Shown here one piece after another: positions 16,681-25,570 of a stretch of 36,034 nucleotides of DNA. Source of the DNA: a bacterium. GTDB taxonomy: Bacteria; Bdellovibrionota; UBA1018. A model generated the notes under the pieces. It was not told the DNA's origin. It saw only the letters and a program-made list of their open reading frames with translations, and searched no databases. Made by a program: the position numbers and the translations under genes. The stretch's first letter is position 1. The number at the start of each line of letters is the position of its first letter. Where the stretch lies: assembly GCA_019751945.1 (NCBI GenBank), contig JAIEMT010000065.1, positions 1 through 36,034 of the forward strand. The letters are read 5' to 3'.

Positions 16681-17792
16681 GCTCACCTGTTTTACCGCTG
16701 CCTCAAGAAGTCGTGAAACACCACCTGGAAAATCTGGGAAGGTGGATGTCTCAGTGGTTAGCGCTTAAGCGCTTTCCACCCGTGCTCCTGTTGAGCGGCC
16801 CAGCCGGAGTAGGCAAGCGTTCGATGGCCTACTACCTTTCGCAATGGTTGCTTTGTGAAAACACGGGCAAGGCCATGGGCATTGTGCAAGAACCCGTGGA
16901 TCTCTTTGGCGGTGGTGGTGGCAGTTCTTCTGAGTCCGCCACCCCTTCGAACGAACCCTGCGGAACCTGCACATCCTGCCAAAAAGCCCTGAGTGGGAAC
17001 TGGATCGACTTCACCGAAATTCTGCCCGATGCCGACTCCGAAAGCAGCAACGCGAAATTAAAAATTGATCAATTCCGAAACTTAAAGGCCTCACAAGGAT
17101 TTGGGGCTTTTGATGGCAGCTTCCGAATTTTTCTGATTCCAGGAGCTGAGAACATGACTCAGCAAGCAGCCAACTCCGTTCTAAAAATTCTAGAAGAGCC
17201 CCCTCCTGGATGGATTTTTATTCTCACGACAAACGACCCATCGATTTTATTTTCGACCTTGGTTTCGCGCTGTCAGATTGTGAAGCTGAAGCCTTTTTCT
17301 GAAACGACTCTCTCCCAGCTTTTAGCGGGGCAGAATCTCAACGATGCCAAACGCCAGCTCTGCGCACGCTTGGCTCAAGGCAGTTGGGGCAAGGCTTTTG
17401 CTCTGACCTCGGATGAATTCTGGGAAAAGCGTCAGCCCCTGCTTCGCTTCTTGGAGAATCCGCAGACCGAATTAAACGAACTCATCGAGTGGGCCACCGA
17501 AGAAAATCCGAACTTTGTTTTACTTTTAGATCAGCTCGAGCTTTTACTCTCGGATCTGATTCAATGGAGCGCGCAGCCTCCACAATTACCCCAACGCGCT
17601 TGGTTCAACACGGACGCCTCGAAAAGTTTAGAAACTCACGCGCGTGCACAACTGGATAAGCGAGGCAGCCCCACTGCGGCTCGAGAGTTCTGGTTCAATC
17701 GCCACGAACGCGTCGCGCAAGTCCGAAAAGAGATTGGCCTTCCGCTCAATCGCAAGCTTCTTGTTCAAGATGTTTTAATGGGATTTCTTTAA
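16677..17792 (+). CDS. holB: DNA polymerase III delta-prime subunit
   Basis: This is a clamp-loader subunit, 371 residues. The Walker A-like segment GPAGVGKR is near residues 41-48. The Cys4 zinc module is present (LLCEN, then PCGTCTSC). The sensor/SRC motif appears as TLVSRCQIVKLKPF after the LKILEEPPPGWIFILTTND stretch that all clamp-loader AAA+ proteins share. Between the first Cys and the other three there is an unusual insertion with a run of Gly followed by Ser/Glu residues (about 77-95). It is coupled to tmk by an ATGA overlap. Its stop codon overlaps that of the convergent glpD gene. Confidence 0.92.
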   Translation: MSSPVLPLPQEVVKHHLENLGRWMSQWLALKRFPPVLLLSGPAGVGKRSMAYYLSQWLLCENTGKAMGIVQEPVDLFGGGGGSSSESATPSNEPCGTCTSCQKALSGNWIDFTEILPDADSESSNAKLKIDQFRNLKASQGFGAFDGSFRIFLIPGAENMTQQAANSVLKILEEPPPGWIFILTTNDPSILFSTLVSRCQIVKLKPFSETTLSQLLAGQNLNDAKRQLCARLAQGSWGKAFALTSDEFWEKRQPLLRFLENPQTELNELIEWATEENPNFVLLLDQLELLLSDLIQWSAQPPQLPQRAWFNTDASKSLETHARAQLDKRGSPTAAREFWFNRHERVAQVRKEIGLPLNRKLLVQDVLMGFL

Positions 17793-19516
17793 TTCCAAGT
17801 CGAAAGCTGCTGAATCTTAGAGTGAAGAGCTGTGAGTTCATCACTCATGCGCTTGATCGCCTCATCACCCTTCAAGCCGAGCTCCTCTACAAAAGCTCGA
17901 GCGAGTTTCTCGGCCCAAGGCAAGCCATGGTCTTTGCGGCTCGAGTAAAGCGGCAATCTTCGAAGATAGAAATCTTTCAGATGCAAGACCATGCCGTTCT
18001 TGACGGCGTAACGAAGTTGACCCTCGAGATACGGGAAGCCCGGCGGATCTTCGGAAGATTCATCGTAAGCCGAAACAATGTCGAGTGCGTCCGCACCGTA
18101 GCGACCGAAAAGTTCCTCTGGAATGCGCGCATCCATCTCGGAAGCCTTGCGTTTGGCCTCTTTCATCGCATCGCTCGAAGCATGTGGGTTCACCGGGATG
18201 TGGGTCTGAGATTTTTTTAAACCGGCCGGTGGGGCTGAAGTTTTTCCGGCTTTGGCAAACTTGGTCCACATCTTCAATGTGTAATCCACAATTTCACGCG
18301 CCATCAGTCGGTGGGTGGTGTATTTCCCACCTGCTACAAAGACAGATCCTCCGGGACCTAAGCCAATATGGTGTTCGCGACTCACCTTCTGAAGATTGGA
18401 AGCAGAAGTCGACTCCCCACCCTTTTTTGGATCCGTGTGCGACTCCACCCACTGTCCGACGAGCGGACGAATGCCTGCGTAGCCACTGAGGATATCCGAT
18501 TCTTTTAAATCCAAAGCGGGGAAATATTTCTTCAGAAGTGCCATCAAGTAGTCGATGTCAGAACGTTCGACAGCCACTTTGGCAGGATCCGCTGGAGCAG
18601 GACCATCGGTAGTTCCCACAATAACCACTCCCGACCCGAAGTCTGGGCGCGGAATCACAAAGACAATGCGGCCATCCTCGGGGTGACTCATCACCAAGCT
18701 TCCCGGAATCGGAATCTTCTTCAAATCAAAAATAATATGAACGCCCTTGCTCGGAGCAAGCCAGGGTTTCCAATCTTTCTCGAGCTGAGCACCTAAGACA
18801 TCCGTCCACGGCCCAGCGCAGACCACCAATCGCTTAGCGCGGATTTCAAACTTCTCACCCGGCGTAGCACCGCTCACATCTCGAACTTGGTAGCCACTGA
18901 TTTGATCGCCCGTCCAAACGGGTTGCACTGCTTCGACGTAGTTTGCGACGTGGGCTCCGCGAACCTGCGCGTCTCTCAGCGTTTCCACTGTCAGCACATC
19001 ATCCCACATCGAAGCGTCGTAATAACGAAAGCCACCGGCCAAACCGTCGGCACGTAAAAACGGAATGTCTTTCAACATCCCCTTCTTCGACAGACGTCGA
19101 TGAAACGAAGGCGTTCTAAAAAGAGCCAGCAGATCGTAGAGCCATAGCCCCACATCCATGGCCATCATTCCATAAGGATCGCCCTTGAAGACGGGCATAT
19201 AAAAAGGAAGGGGCCGCACCATGTGTGGAACAGTGCGAAGCAAAAAAGCCCGCTCCGCTAGTGCCTCAAAAACCAGGTGAATTTCAAAATTTTCTAGATA
19301 TCGAAGACCGCCGTGAATGAGCTTCGAACTTCTGGAAGAAGTGCCCGAAGCAAAATCCCCTTTTTCAATTAGCGCTACTTTCAGTCCCCGTGTAATTGCA
19401 TCTCGCGCTACAGCTGCACCTGTGATGCCGCCGCCAATAATCAAAAGATCGTAATGTTGTTTTCTAAACTCTTGAAGGGAAGCAGCTCGACTGCGGGAAG
19501 AGAACTCAGGGGTCAT
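17789..19516 (-). CDS. glpD: FAD-dependent glycerol-3-phosphate dehydrogenase
   Basis: This membrane-associated enzyme oxidises sn-glycerol-3-phosphate to dihydroxyacetone phosphate and passes electrons to quinone. The 575-residue protein has the FAD-binding DLLIIGGGITGAAVARDA near residues 24-41 and the family signature SSRSSKLIHGGLRYLE. GPWTDVLG and GGKYTTHR segments are also present, and a C-terminal helical domain completes the usual length. The ATG overlaps the aspS stop codon by 4 bp, so it is read from the aspS transcript. With lipase-like genes in the same window, it could use glycerol-3-phosphate from lipid breakdown, but that link is inference. Confidence 0.94.
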   Translation of the reverse strand: MTPEFSSRSRAASLQEFRKQHYDLLIIGGGITGAAVARDAITRGLKVALIEKGDFASGTSSRSSKLIHGGLRYLENFEIHLVFEALAERAFLLRTVPHMVRPLPFYMPVFKGDPYGMMAMDVGLWLYDLLALFRTPSFHRRLSKKGMLKDIPFLRADGLAGGFRYYDASMWDDVLTVETLRDAQVRGAHVANYVEAVQPVWTGDQISGYQVRDVSGATPGEKFEIRAKRLVVCAGPWTDVLGAQLEKDWKPWLAPSKGVHIIFDLKKIPIPGSLVMSHPEDGRIVFVIPRPDFGSGVVIVGTTDGPAPADPAKVAVERSDIDYLMALLKKYFPALDLKESDILSGYAGIRPLVGQWVESHTDPKKGGESTSASNLQKVSREHHIGLGPGGSVFVAGGKYTTHRLMAREIVDYTLKMWTKFAKAGKTSAPPAGLKKSQTHIPVNPHASSDAMKEAKRKASEMDARIPEELFGRYGADALDIVSAYDESSEDPPGFPYLEGQLRYAVKNGMVLHLKDFYLRRLPLYSSRKDHGLPWAEKLARAFVEELGLKGDEAIKRMSDELTALHSKIQQLSTWN

Positions 19517-21357
19517 GTGTCTTTCTGAGGACGAGTCACCGAAATACCTAATTCAACCAACTGATCCGGGCCAACTGCCGAAGGGGAGTCCGCCATCGTA
19601 TCGTGACCTCGAGCCGTCTTCGGGAAGGCCATCACATCGCGAATGGGCCCCACTCCGCAAAGAATCGCGGCCAGGCGATCGACACCAAATGCAATCCCAC
19701 CGTGCGGCGGGGTGCCGTATTGAAGTGCTTCCAAGAAAAAGCCGAACTTGTCCTTGGCCTCTTCTGCAGAAAGCCCCAAAATCTTAAACATCGCGGCCTG
19801 AACTTCCGGGCGATAAATTCTCAAACTTCCGCCCCCGATTTCCACACCATTTAAAACCATGTCGTAGGCAGAAGCTTCCATCGTATCGAGGTTTCGACCG
19901 TGAACGAAGTCTTCGAAGTACTCGGGACGCGGTGAGGTGAACGGATGATGAAGCGCGAAGTACCGCTTTTCTTTATCATCGTACTCCACAAGCGGAAAAC
20001 GAGTGACCCAGAGAAATGCGGGTTTCCCCTCGCCCACTGCGGGAACCATTCCGAGCTTCTCACCGAGCTGTAAGCGCAAAGCTCCTAGCGAATCAAAGAC
20101 CACTTTGTTCTTGGGGTCTGCGACAATCAAAACCAAATCCCCCGCCTTCAAGGAAAGGGTCTTGTTCAATTCGCTCTTTTCCACATCCGATAAGAACTTC
20201 GCAGCTGGAGATTGCAATTCCCCACCAGCTTGAACCTTAATCCAGAGCAACCCTTTAGCGCCGAATACGGCCGCTGCAGCTTGTAGATCATCCAAATCTT
20301 TGCGTGAAAACTTTTCGGCCTGCCCCGGAACTACGATTCCGCGAATCGAACCGGTCTTGCCTCGCGAATCTGCAGCCAAAGCTTTTTGAAAAACCTGGAA
20401 GCCGCTCTTTGAAAAAACAGAGGTGAGATCTTTTAGCTCCAAGCCAAAACGGACATCCGGTTTGTCGCTTCCAAAACGACTCATGGCCTCTGCGTAGGGC
20501 ATACGCGGAAACGGAGTGACGATGTCCTGGCCCATCAGCTCTTTCCAAAGCTTGGCCATCATTTTTTCAAAGATGGGAAAGATCGCCTCTTCGTCCATGA
20601 ACGAAGTTTCCACGTCGATCTGAGTAAATTCGGGCTGCCGGTCACCGCGCAGGTCTTCATCACGGAAACAGCGCGCGACTTGATAGTAACGATCCATCCC
20701 CGCAATCATCAGCAACTGCTTCAAAGTCTGTGGTGACTGCGGCAGCGCATAGAAAGTACCTGGGCTCAAACGACTGGGAACAATAAAATCGCGAGCACCT
20801 TCGGGAGTCGACTTATAAAGAATGGGTGTTTCCACTTCGACGAATTGGTTCTCATCCAAGTGCCGGCGCACAATTCCTAACATCTTATGACGAATCAAAA
20901 GATTCTTTTGCAAGCTCGGACGCCGTAAATCCAAGTAACGGTATTTTAAACGAATGGCTTCCGCTGCTTCGACATCGTCTTCAATACTAAACGGAGGAAC
21001 TTTTGCTTCGGATAAAATGATGAGTTCACTGGCAGCGATTTCAATTTCGCCGGTGACCATCTTCGAGTTCGTCATTCCCTCAGGACGCTTCCGAACCTTG
21101 CCTTTGCACCAGAGCACAAACTCACTGCGCAAGCGGCCTGATAATTCGAAAGCCTGCTGAGCACCGGGAGTCGCCGGATCGAAAACCACCTGAGTAATGC
21201 CGTAGCGATCGCGCAGATCGATGAACACCAAACCACCATGGTCGCGTCGCTTTCCGACCCAACCACAGAGTTGGACTTCTTGGCCCACTTGTTTGGCACT
21301 GAGTTCGCCACAGGTGTGGCTCCGGGTAGTTCTTTGAACTGTCTGAGATGACTGCAA
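19513..21357 (-). CDS. aspS: Aspartyl-tRNA synthetase, bacterial type
   Basis: This class II synthetase charges tRNA-Asp. The 614-residue protein has an N-terminal OB-fold (LCGWVGKRRDHGGLVFIDLRD), motif 2 in FRDEDLRGDRQPEFTQID, the bacterial GAD-type insertion at about 300-430, and motif 3 in GIAFGVDRLAAIL. The predicted start is TTG 21357; a GGAGAG lies upstream. Whether it also charges tRNA-Asn cannot be told from the window. It forms a two-gene operon with glpD. Confidence 0.96.
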   Translation of the reverse strand: MQSSQTVQRTTRSHTCGELSAKQVGQEVQLCGWVGKRRDHGGLVFIDLRDRYGITQVVFDPATPGAQQAFELSGRLRSEFVLWCKGKVRKRPEGMTNSKMVTGEIEIAASELIILSEAKVPPFSIEDDVEAAEAIRLKYRYLDLRRPSLQKNLLIRHKMLGIVRRHLDENQFVEVETPILYKSTPEGARDFIVPSRLSPGTFYALPQSPQTLKQLLMIAGMDRYYQVARCFRDEDLRGDRQPEFTQIDVETSFMDEEAIFPIFEKMMAKLWKELMGQDIVTPFPRMPYAEAMSRFGSDKPDVRFGLELKDLTSVFSKSGFQVFQKALAADSRGKTGSIRGIVVPGQAEKFSRKDLDDLQAAAAVFGAKGLLWIKVQAGGELQSPAAKFLSDVEKSELNKTLSLKAGDLVLIVADPKNKVVFDSLGALRLQLGEKLGMVPAVGEGKPAFLWVTRFPLVEYDDKEKRYFALHHPFTSPRPEYFEDFVHGRNLDTMEASAYDMVLNGVEIGGGSLRIYRPEVQAAMFKILGLSAEEAKDKFGFFLEALQYGTPPHGGIAFGVDRLAAILCGVGPIRDVMAFPKTARGHDTMADSPSAVGPDQLVELGISVTRPQKDT

Positions 21358-21438
21358 GGCCTAAACTCTCCCTCGACTGTGGATTGAGACTAACACTGTT
21401 GCTGGGGATCCGGCAAGCTTGGTAAACTGAATTCACGT

Positions 21439-22194
21439 ATGGGTTCACACCAGTTGCGCGTTCTTTCCTACAATCTGCACAAGGGCTTCGGACTTCTGAA
21501 CCGGGAGTTTCTCCTAGCGCAAATGCGTGAAGCCATTCGTTCTTCCCAAGCCGACATCGTGTTTCTTCAAGAGGTGGTGGGTCAAAACTCGAAGCATAAG
21601 AACCAGGTCAAAGACTGGCCCACCGAACCCCAGTTTGAATACCTGGCCGACCAGATTTGGCACCACCACGCTTACGGCAAAAACGCCGTCTATAATGAAG
21701 GCCACCATGGCAACGCCATTTTGAGCAAATACCCCTTCATTTCATCGGAAAACCTCGACATTTCGACCCATCGCTTTGCTCAGAGGGGCTTACTCCATGG
21801 TGTGATCCAGATCCCCAATCTGATCCAGAAAGTTCATGTGCTCTGTATCCACATGGGACTGTTTGAGGCAGAACGGCGCGCACAAGCTCAAAAACTCTAC
21901 CACCGGATTGACCAGCTCATTCCCCATGACGAACCACTGCTGATTGCGGGCGACTTCAATGATTGGCGGGGCCAGATCTCTCCCATTCTTCAAAAAGAAG
22001 TAGGGGTGCGCGAAGCCTTTGAAGTCCTCCACGGTTCACCGGCTCGAAGTTTTCCCAGCTGGCTCCCCGCCCTCCGTTTGGATCGAATCTACTTTAGAAA
22101 GATGGAAGTCGTTTCTGCCGAAACCTTGATCTCCCCACCCTGGAATCAGCTTTCTGACCACGTGGCTCTGAAAGCGGAATTCCGGTTGGTATGA
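21439..22194 (+). CDS. Endonuclease/exonuclease/phosphatase family protein
   Basis: The 251-residue protein has the metal-dependent EEP fold, shared by DNase I-like nucleases, sphingomyelinases and inositol phosphatases. Visible active-site pieces are VLSYNLHKG, the metal-binding Glu in IVFLQEV, HGNAILSKYP, the GDFNDWRG segment with catalytic Asp and Asn, and the C-terminal SDHVAL with the general-base His. No signal peptide is seen, so it is predicted cytoplasmic, like the YbhP subgroup. The substrate is unknown. It is divergent from aspS and is followed 25 bp later by the lyase gene, with which it may share a transcript. Confidence 0.85.
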   Translation: MGSHQLRVLSYNLHKGFGLLNREFLLAQMREAIRSSQADIVFLQEVVGQNSKHKNQVKDWPTEPQFEYLADQIWHHHAYGKNAVYNEGHHGNAILSKYPFISSENLDISTHRFAQRGLLHGVIQIPNLIQKVHVLCIHMGLFEAERRAQAQKLYHRIDQLIPHDEPLLIAGDFNDWRGQISPILQKEVGVREAFEVLHGSPARSFPSWLPALRLDRIYFRKMEVVSAETLISPPWNQLSDHVALKAEFRLV

Positions 22195-22219
22195 TACACT
22201 TTTTGGAAAGGACAATCTG

Positions 22220-23620
22220 ATGGAATACCGAGTTGAAACCGACTCCTTAGGCGATGTTCGAGTTCCAAAAAATGCACTCTACGGTGCTCAGACTCAACGA
22301 GCGATCAACAATTACCCCATTTCGGGTCGGCCCCTCCAACCAGCACTCATCACTGCTTACCTAAGAATTAAGCAGGCGGCGGCTCGGGCCAATGCCGAAT
22401 GCAAAGCTCTTCGTCCAGAGCAGGGTAAGGCCATTGAAAAAGCGGTCGAGCAGTTGTTTTCAAAAACCTATCGCAATCGCTGGCAAGAAATTTTTCCGGT
22501 CGATCCCTTTCAAGCAGGCGCAGGCACTTCGACAAATATGAATTTCAATGAAGTGATCGCCACTCTCGCCAATCAGAACCTGGGTTCGAATGCGAAGGCC
22601 GACTTGAAAATTCACCCGAACGATCATGTGAACCGTTCGCAATCTACGAATGACACCTATCCCACGGCCATGCGGTTGGCCTTGCTCGATGTCTCTCGAG
22701 AGTTAGTCGAATCCGCTGAAAAACTAGCCCAAAGTTTTCAGAACAAAACGGATCAGTGGAAGGACATTCCCAAATCCGGCCGAACTCACTTACAAGACGC
22801 CGTGCCCATTTCCCTGGGCCAAGAATTTTCTGGTTACGCTGCGACTTTGAAACGCTGCCAAGGTTGGTTGAGCGAATCTCGCGATCACCTCCGCGAGTTA
22901 GGAATCGGGGGAAGCGCCGTCGGAACAGGAATTACGACTCCCGCTCGCTATCGCAGCCTGATGATCACGGAGCTTTCAAAGGTCACTGGTGAAAAACTTC
23001 GAAGTGCCTCCAATTTATTTGAAGTGATGCAATCTCAGGCCGCCATCTCTTATTATTTCGGCGCTGTAAAAATCTTGGCTTTAGAACTGACTCGCATCAG
23101 CAACGACTTACGCCTGATGGCCTCGGGTCCAGCAACGGGTTTGAATGAAATTTTTCTGCCTGCAGTTCAGCCGGGAAGCAGCATCATGCCTGGAAAAGTA
23201 AATCCTTCTATTCTAGAAATGCTGAATCAAACCTGTTTTTATGTGTTGGGTTTAGAGCAAACTGCCACCTTCTCTACGCAGGCCGGGCAACTGGAACTTA
23301 ATGTGATGATGCCGATTCTGTGTCATTCCACAATTGAAGGCACGTCTCTCATCTCACGCGCCATCACTGTGTTGCGAACAAAATGCTTAGATGGAATCAA
23401 ACCCAATCGAGCGAAACTTAAAAAGTATTTTGAAAGTAGCTCGCAAATTGCGACGGCACTCAGCCCTCGCCTCGGTTATCAGCAAACTGCTGAGCTCGTC
23501 AAAGAAGCCGTCACGAAAGATATTTCTGTAGTGGATTTAGTACGACAGAAAAAACTAATTCCTGAAACGGAACTCCGAAAACTTTTAGATCTCGACACTC
23601 TCATCGGCAAAAATCGTTGA
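22220..23620 (+). CDS. Aspartase/fumarase superfamily lyase, aspartase-leaning
   Basis: The 466-residue enzyme belongs to the class II fumarase/aspartase group. The signature GSSIMPGKVN lies near residue 319. QAGAGTSTNMN and HPNDHVNRSQSTND form the other conserved active-site loops. Aspartase would deaminate aspartate to fumarate; fumarase hydrates fumarate to malate. QAGAGTS (rather than QTGSGT), NDLRLMASGP, GLNEI and the C-terminal pattern lean towards aspartate ammonia-lyase, while GRTHLQDA and MPGKVNP are seen in fumarases. I therefore leave the symbol blank. GGAAAGGA precedes the start. No second such gene is in the window to compare. Confidence 0.85.
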   Translation: MEYRVETDSLGDVRVPKNALYGAQTQRAINNYPISGRPLQPALITAYLRIKQAAARANAECKALRPEQGKAIEKAVEQLFSKTYRNRWQEIFPVDPFQAGAGTSTNMNFNEVIATLANQNLGSNAKADLKIHPNDHVNRSQSTNDTYPTAMRLALLDVSRELVESAEKLAQSFQNKTDQWKDIPKSGRTHLQDAVPISLGQEFSGYAATLKRCQGWLSESRDHLRELGIGGSAVGTGITTPARYRSLMITELSKVTGEKLRSASNLFEVMQSQAAISYYFGAVKILALELTRISNDLRLMASGPATGLNEIFLPAVQPGSSIMPGKVNPSILEMLNQTCFYVLGLEQTATFSTQAGQLELNVMMPILCHSTIEGTSLISRAITVLRTKCLDGIKPNRAKLKKYFESSSQIATALSPRLGYQQTAELVKEAVTKDISVVDLVRQKKLIPETELRKLLDLDTLIGKNR

Positions 23621-23626
23621 TTTGCA

Positions 23627-23655
23627 TTGAGCGAAATCCAAAACAGGAGTAAATA
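23627..23655 (+). promoter_or_regulatory. Possible promoter for the OmpA-like gene
   Basis: TTGAGC (23627-23632) and TAAATA (23650-23655) are spaced by 17 bp, just after the lyase stop codon. The -10 element is a weak match. A 50-nt leader with AAGGAGG would follow. Confidence 0.4.
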
Positions 23656-23704
23656 GGAATCAACAATCCAAACACAGTGTGTGGGGACTTCGAAGGAGGT
23701 CCTC

Positions 23705-24253
23705 ATGAAACAGCTCAGCAAAGTCTTCTTTGTTGGAATCCTGACCACATTTCTCAGCACTCCGGTTTTTGCAGCAGAAACTAGAATTGAAGCTCCAGCA
23801 AAAACGATCACTCTGTACTTTGACAAAGGTAGCGACACTCTCTCCGCAAGCGCACAAAAGGCTCTCGATCAATTCGTAGCCGAAAGTCGCCCGGGCGGAA
23901 TTTCGCGTTTCGTCGTTGCAGCTTGGTCAGATCGGCCATTCAATCAAACTCGCGATCTGCCTAACTCTCAGAAAGACTTGGCAGGCAAACGCCTCGACCA
24001 CATCAATGACTATTTGAAAGATAATCTGAACTCGAGTGCCAAGGTGGACAAATACAACATGGCAGAACGAACGAATTGGCTTTCAAAGACACTCAATACT
24101 AGAGAGGCGGAATTAAAAGACACCATCGCGTCAGGTAACAATCAGGTGGAATTCTCCAAACAAGAATTCTTACTTTTCAAAAACAATGGCGGGCCGTCAA
24201 AAGCGGTCGTGGTTGTGAAGACCGAAGTCATTGCCCCACAATCCCAACAGTAA
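23705..24253 (+). CDS. Small exported OmpA-like protein
   Basis: The ATG at 23705 is chosen because a perfect AAGGAGG lies 5 nt upstream and the product then opens with a signal peptide (MKQLSKVFFVGILTTFL, cleavage near VFA-AETR). The mature part of about 160 residues begins ITLYFDKGSDTLSASAQKAL. It continues with a charged stretch containing SQKDLAGKRLDHINDYLK, matching the order of OmpA C-terminal peptidoglycan-binding domains (strand, helix, then an RA..V..YL-like helix). The usual NxxLSxxRA motif is replaced by NSQKDLAGKR, so peptidoglycan binding is uncertain. It is followed 19 bp later by the 56-aa basic protein gene. Confidence 0.65.
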   Translation: MKQLSKVFFVGILTTFLSTPVFAAETRIEAPAKTITLYFDKGSDTLSASAQKALDQFVAESRPGGISRFVVAAWSDRPFNQTRDLPNSQKDLAGKRLDHINDYLKDNLNSSAKVDKYNMAERTNWLSKTLNTREAELKDTIASGNNQVEFSKQEFLLFKNNGGPSKAVVVVKTEVIAPQSQQ

Positions 24254-24272
24254 AAAATAAAGGAGAAGCCGT

Positions 24273-24443
24273 ATGCAAGGCAGAAAGAAATCAGCAACAA
24301 GTCGTCGTTCTAAGTCGGTATTGAAATCAAAACGTTCCTCGAGGGGAAAAATGACTTCTGCAAGAAGTGCAACGCCTCGTAGAAAGCCCGCTCAAAGGCA
24401 GCAGCCAGCTCAGCCACAGGAAAGACGAGCGAGCTATTACTAA
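24273..24443 (+). CDS. 56-residue very basic protein
   Basis: This short gene has AGGAG 7 nt before its ATG and directly follows the OmpA-like gene. The product is MQGRKKSATSRRSKSVLKSK followed by more Arg/Lys/Ser/Gln/Pro and ends in SYY. About a third of its residues are Lys or Arg, with almost no acidic residues and no hydrophobic core, so it is probably disordered and nucleic-acid binding. I know no family name for it. Its stop codon overlaps that of convergent mepA by 4 bp (CTAA). Confidence 0.6.
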   Translation: MQGRKKSATSRRSKSVLKSKRSSRGKMTSARSATPRRKPAQRQQPAQPQERRASYY

Positions 24444-25570
24444 GTCTGATCCGGACCAGCTGCCTCTAACATTTCGTTAACAGGAAGGTCCGTTGTTTCC
24501 CACTCGGGATGCGGATCCGCAACGCAGCCAGGTCTCCCCGGTCCATCCCCGATCCGGACGTGCATGTGATTTTGATGGGCGCGGGCATGACGAATAAATC
24601 GACGAAGGGAGCGCCATTCCGGATCTTGGTACGCTTCCTTCGCCAATTGATGGATGTGGCGGCGATCTAAGAAAATCACTTTCACGCACGCAAACGGATT
24701 TTTGAAAATCTGTTTCAGCAACCACCAGTTCACTTCTGGCTGAAACTGTTTGTGAAACTGCTCGGGAGATCTTCCTTTCGCAGCCACAGTGAGAAAGCCT
24801 AAATCAACATCCTGTCCGGTGGTATGAGAGGCATGACCGCGTCGACCCGACTTTCCAGGCAGGCAACCCCCACGAGGGGCCGAAATATCGCCCACCACTA
24901 AGCGCACGCCGGAGTACATGGGATCTTTATAGCCCCGATCCACCTGACGCCCCACCCATTCCAACATTCCCACCATGGGGTCCGTTCCAAAATCGACACA
25001 GCGATGGGGGTTCCGAATCAAGATGCGGTTGGCAGCACTGGGAACAATCCGACGCCCCCAGGCTAAGAAACCATCATTCACGGTACAGTAAGCTTGATCC
25101 CCCTGGCGGCCCAACTCGTGAGTGATGAGCTGCAGCATATCGCCCAGCTTCCCATCATGGGCCAAGAGCGAATATTCGCGTTGCTCCGGGGTCATTTCAT
25201 CACAAAAACTGTTTTTAGCTCGTTGGCGGGGACACGAGAGCCGACGTTGAGCTGGCCTACGCCCCACCCTATGACTCACCAAGCTCCCTTTCGCACAGCA
25301 TCGAAACCCCCTCAGAGCGAACTCGGGATTCCACTGAGCACAAAACCCGGGGTCGAGGCCCATCTCCTCTTGAGTCAGAGGAGCCGCACCCTCACTGAGC
25401 TTAATGAAGTCCGAAGTGGGTGAACAAGGAGGAGTCGAAACCGCAATATTTCGGGGAGGAGACGAATGGGATTTGGGTACAGAAGCCTCGATCGAGGAAA
25501 TCCCCAGCATCGAAACCACAGCGCAAAGACCTAGCTGTAAAACCCCGCCCTCAGTAACCCTGATCCGCAT
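24440..25570 (-). CDS. mepA: Penicillin-insensitive murein endopeptidase (M74)
   Basis: This periplasmic LAS-type metallopeptidase cuts D-Ala-mDAP cross-links in peptidoglycan. The 376-residue protein has the two M74 zinc segments: GHASHTTGQDVDLG (His249 and Asp256, with His246 before them) and HQNHMHVRIG (His335, His337). An N-terminal hydrophobic stretch fits export. It is about 100 residues longer than the E. coli enzyme because of an N-terminal region with several Cys (FRCCAKG, RLSCPRQ, NSFCDE), which probably forms disulfides. AGAGGAA lies before the ATG inside the srkA end; the two genes overlap by 20 bp. Roles in cell-wall remodelling, or in attacking prey wall if the host is a predator, are possible. 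Confidence 0.9.
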   Translation of the reverse strand: MRIRVTEGGVLQLGLCAVVSMLGISSIEASVPKSHSSPPRNIAVSTPPCSPTSDFIKLSEGAAPLTQEEMGLDPGFCAQWNPEFALRGFRCCAKGSLVSHRVGRRPAQRRLSCPRQRAKNSFCDEMTPEQREYSLLAHDGKLGDMLQLITHELGRQGDQAYCTVNDGFLAWGRRIVPSAANRILIRNPHRCVDFGTDPMVGMLEWVGRQVDRGYKDPMYSGVRLVVGDISAPRGGCLPGKSGRRGHASHTTGQDVDLGFLTVAAKGRSPEQFHKQFQPEVNWWLLKQIFKNPFACVKVIFLDRRHIHQLAKEAYQDPEWRSLRRFIRHARAHQNHMHVRIGDGPGRPGCVADPHPEWETTDLPVNEMLEAAGPDQT

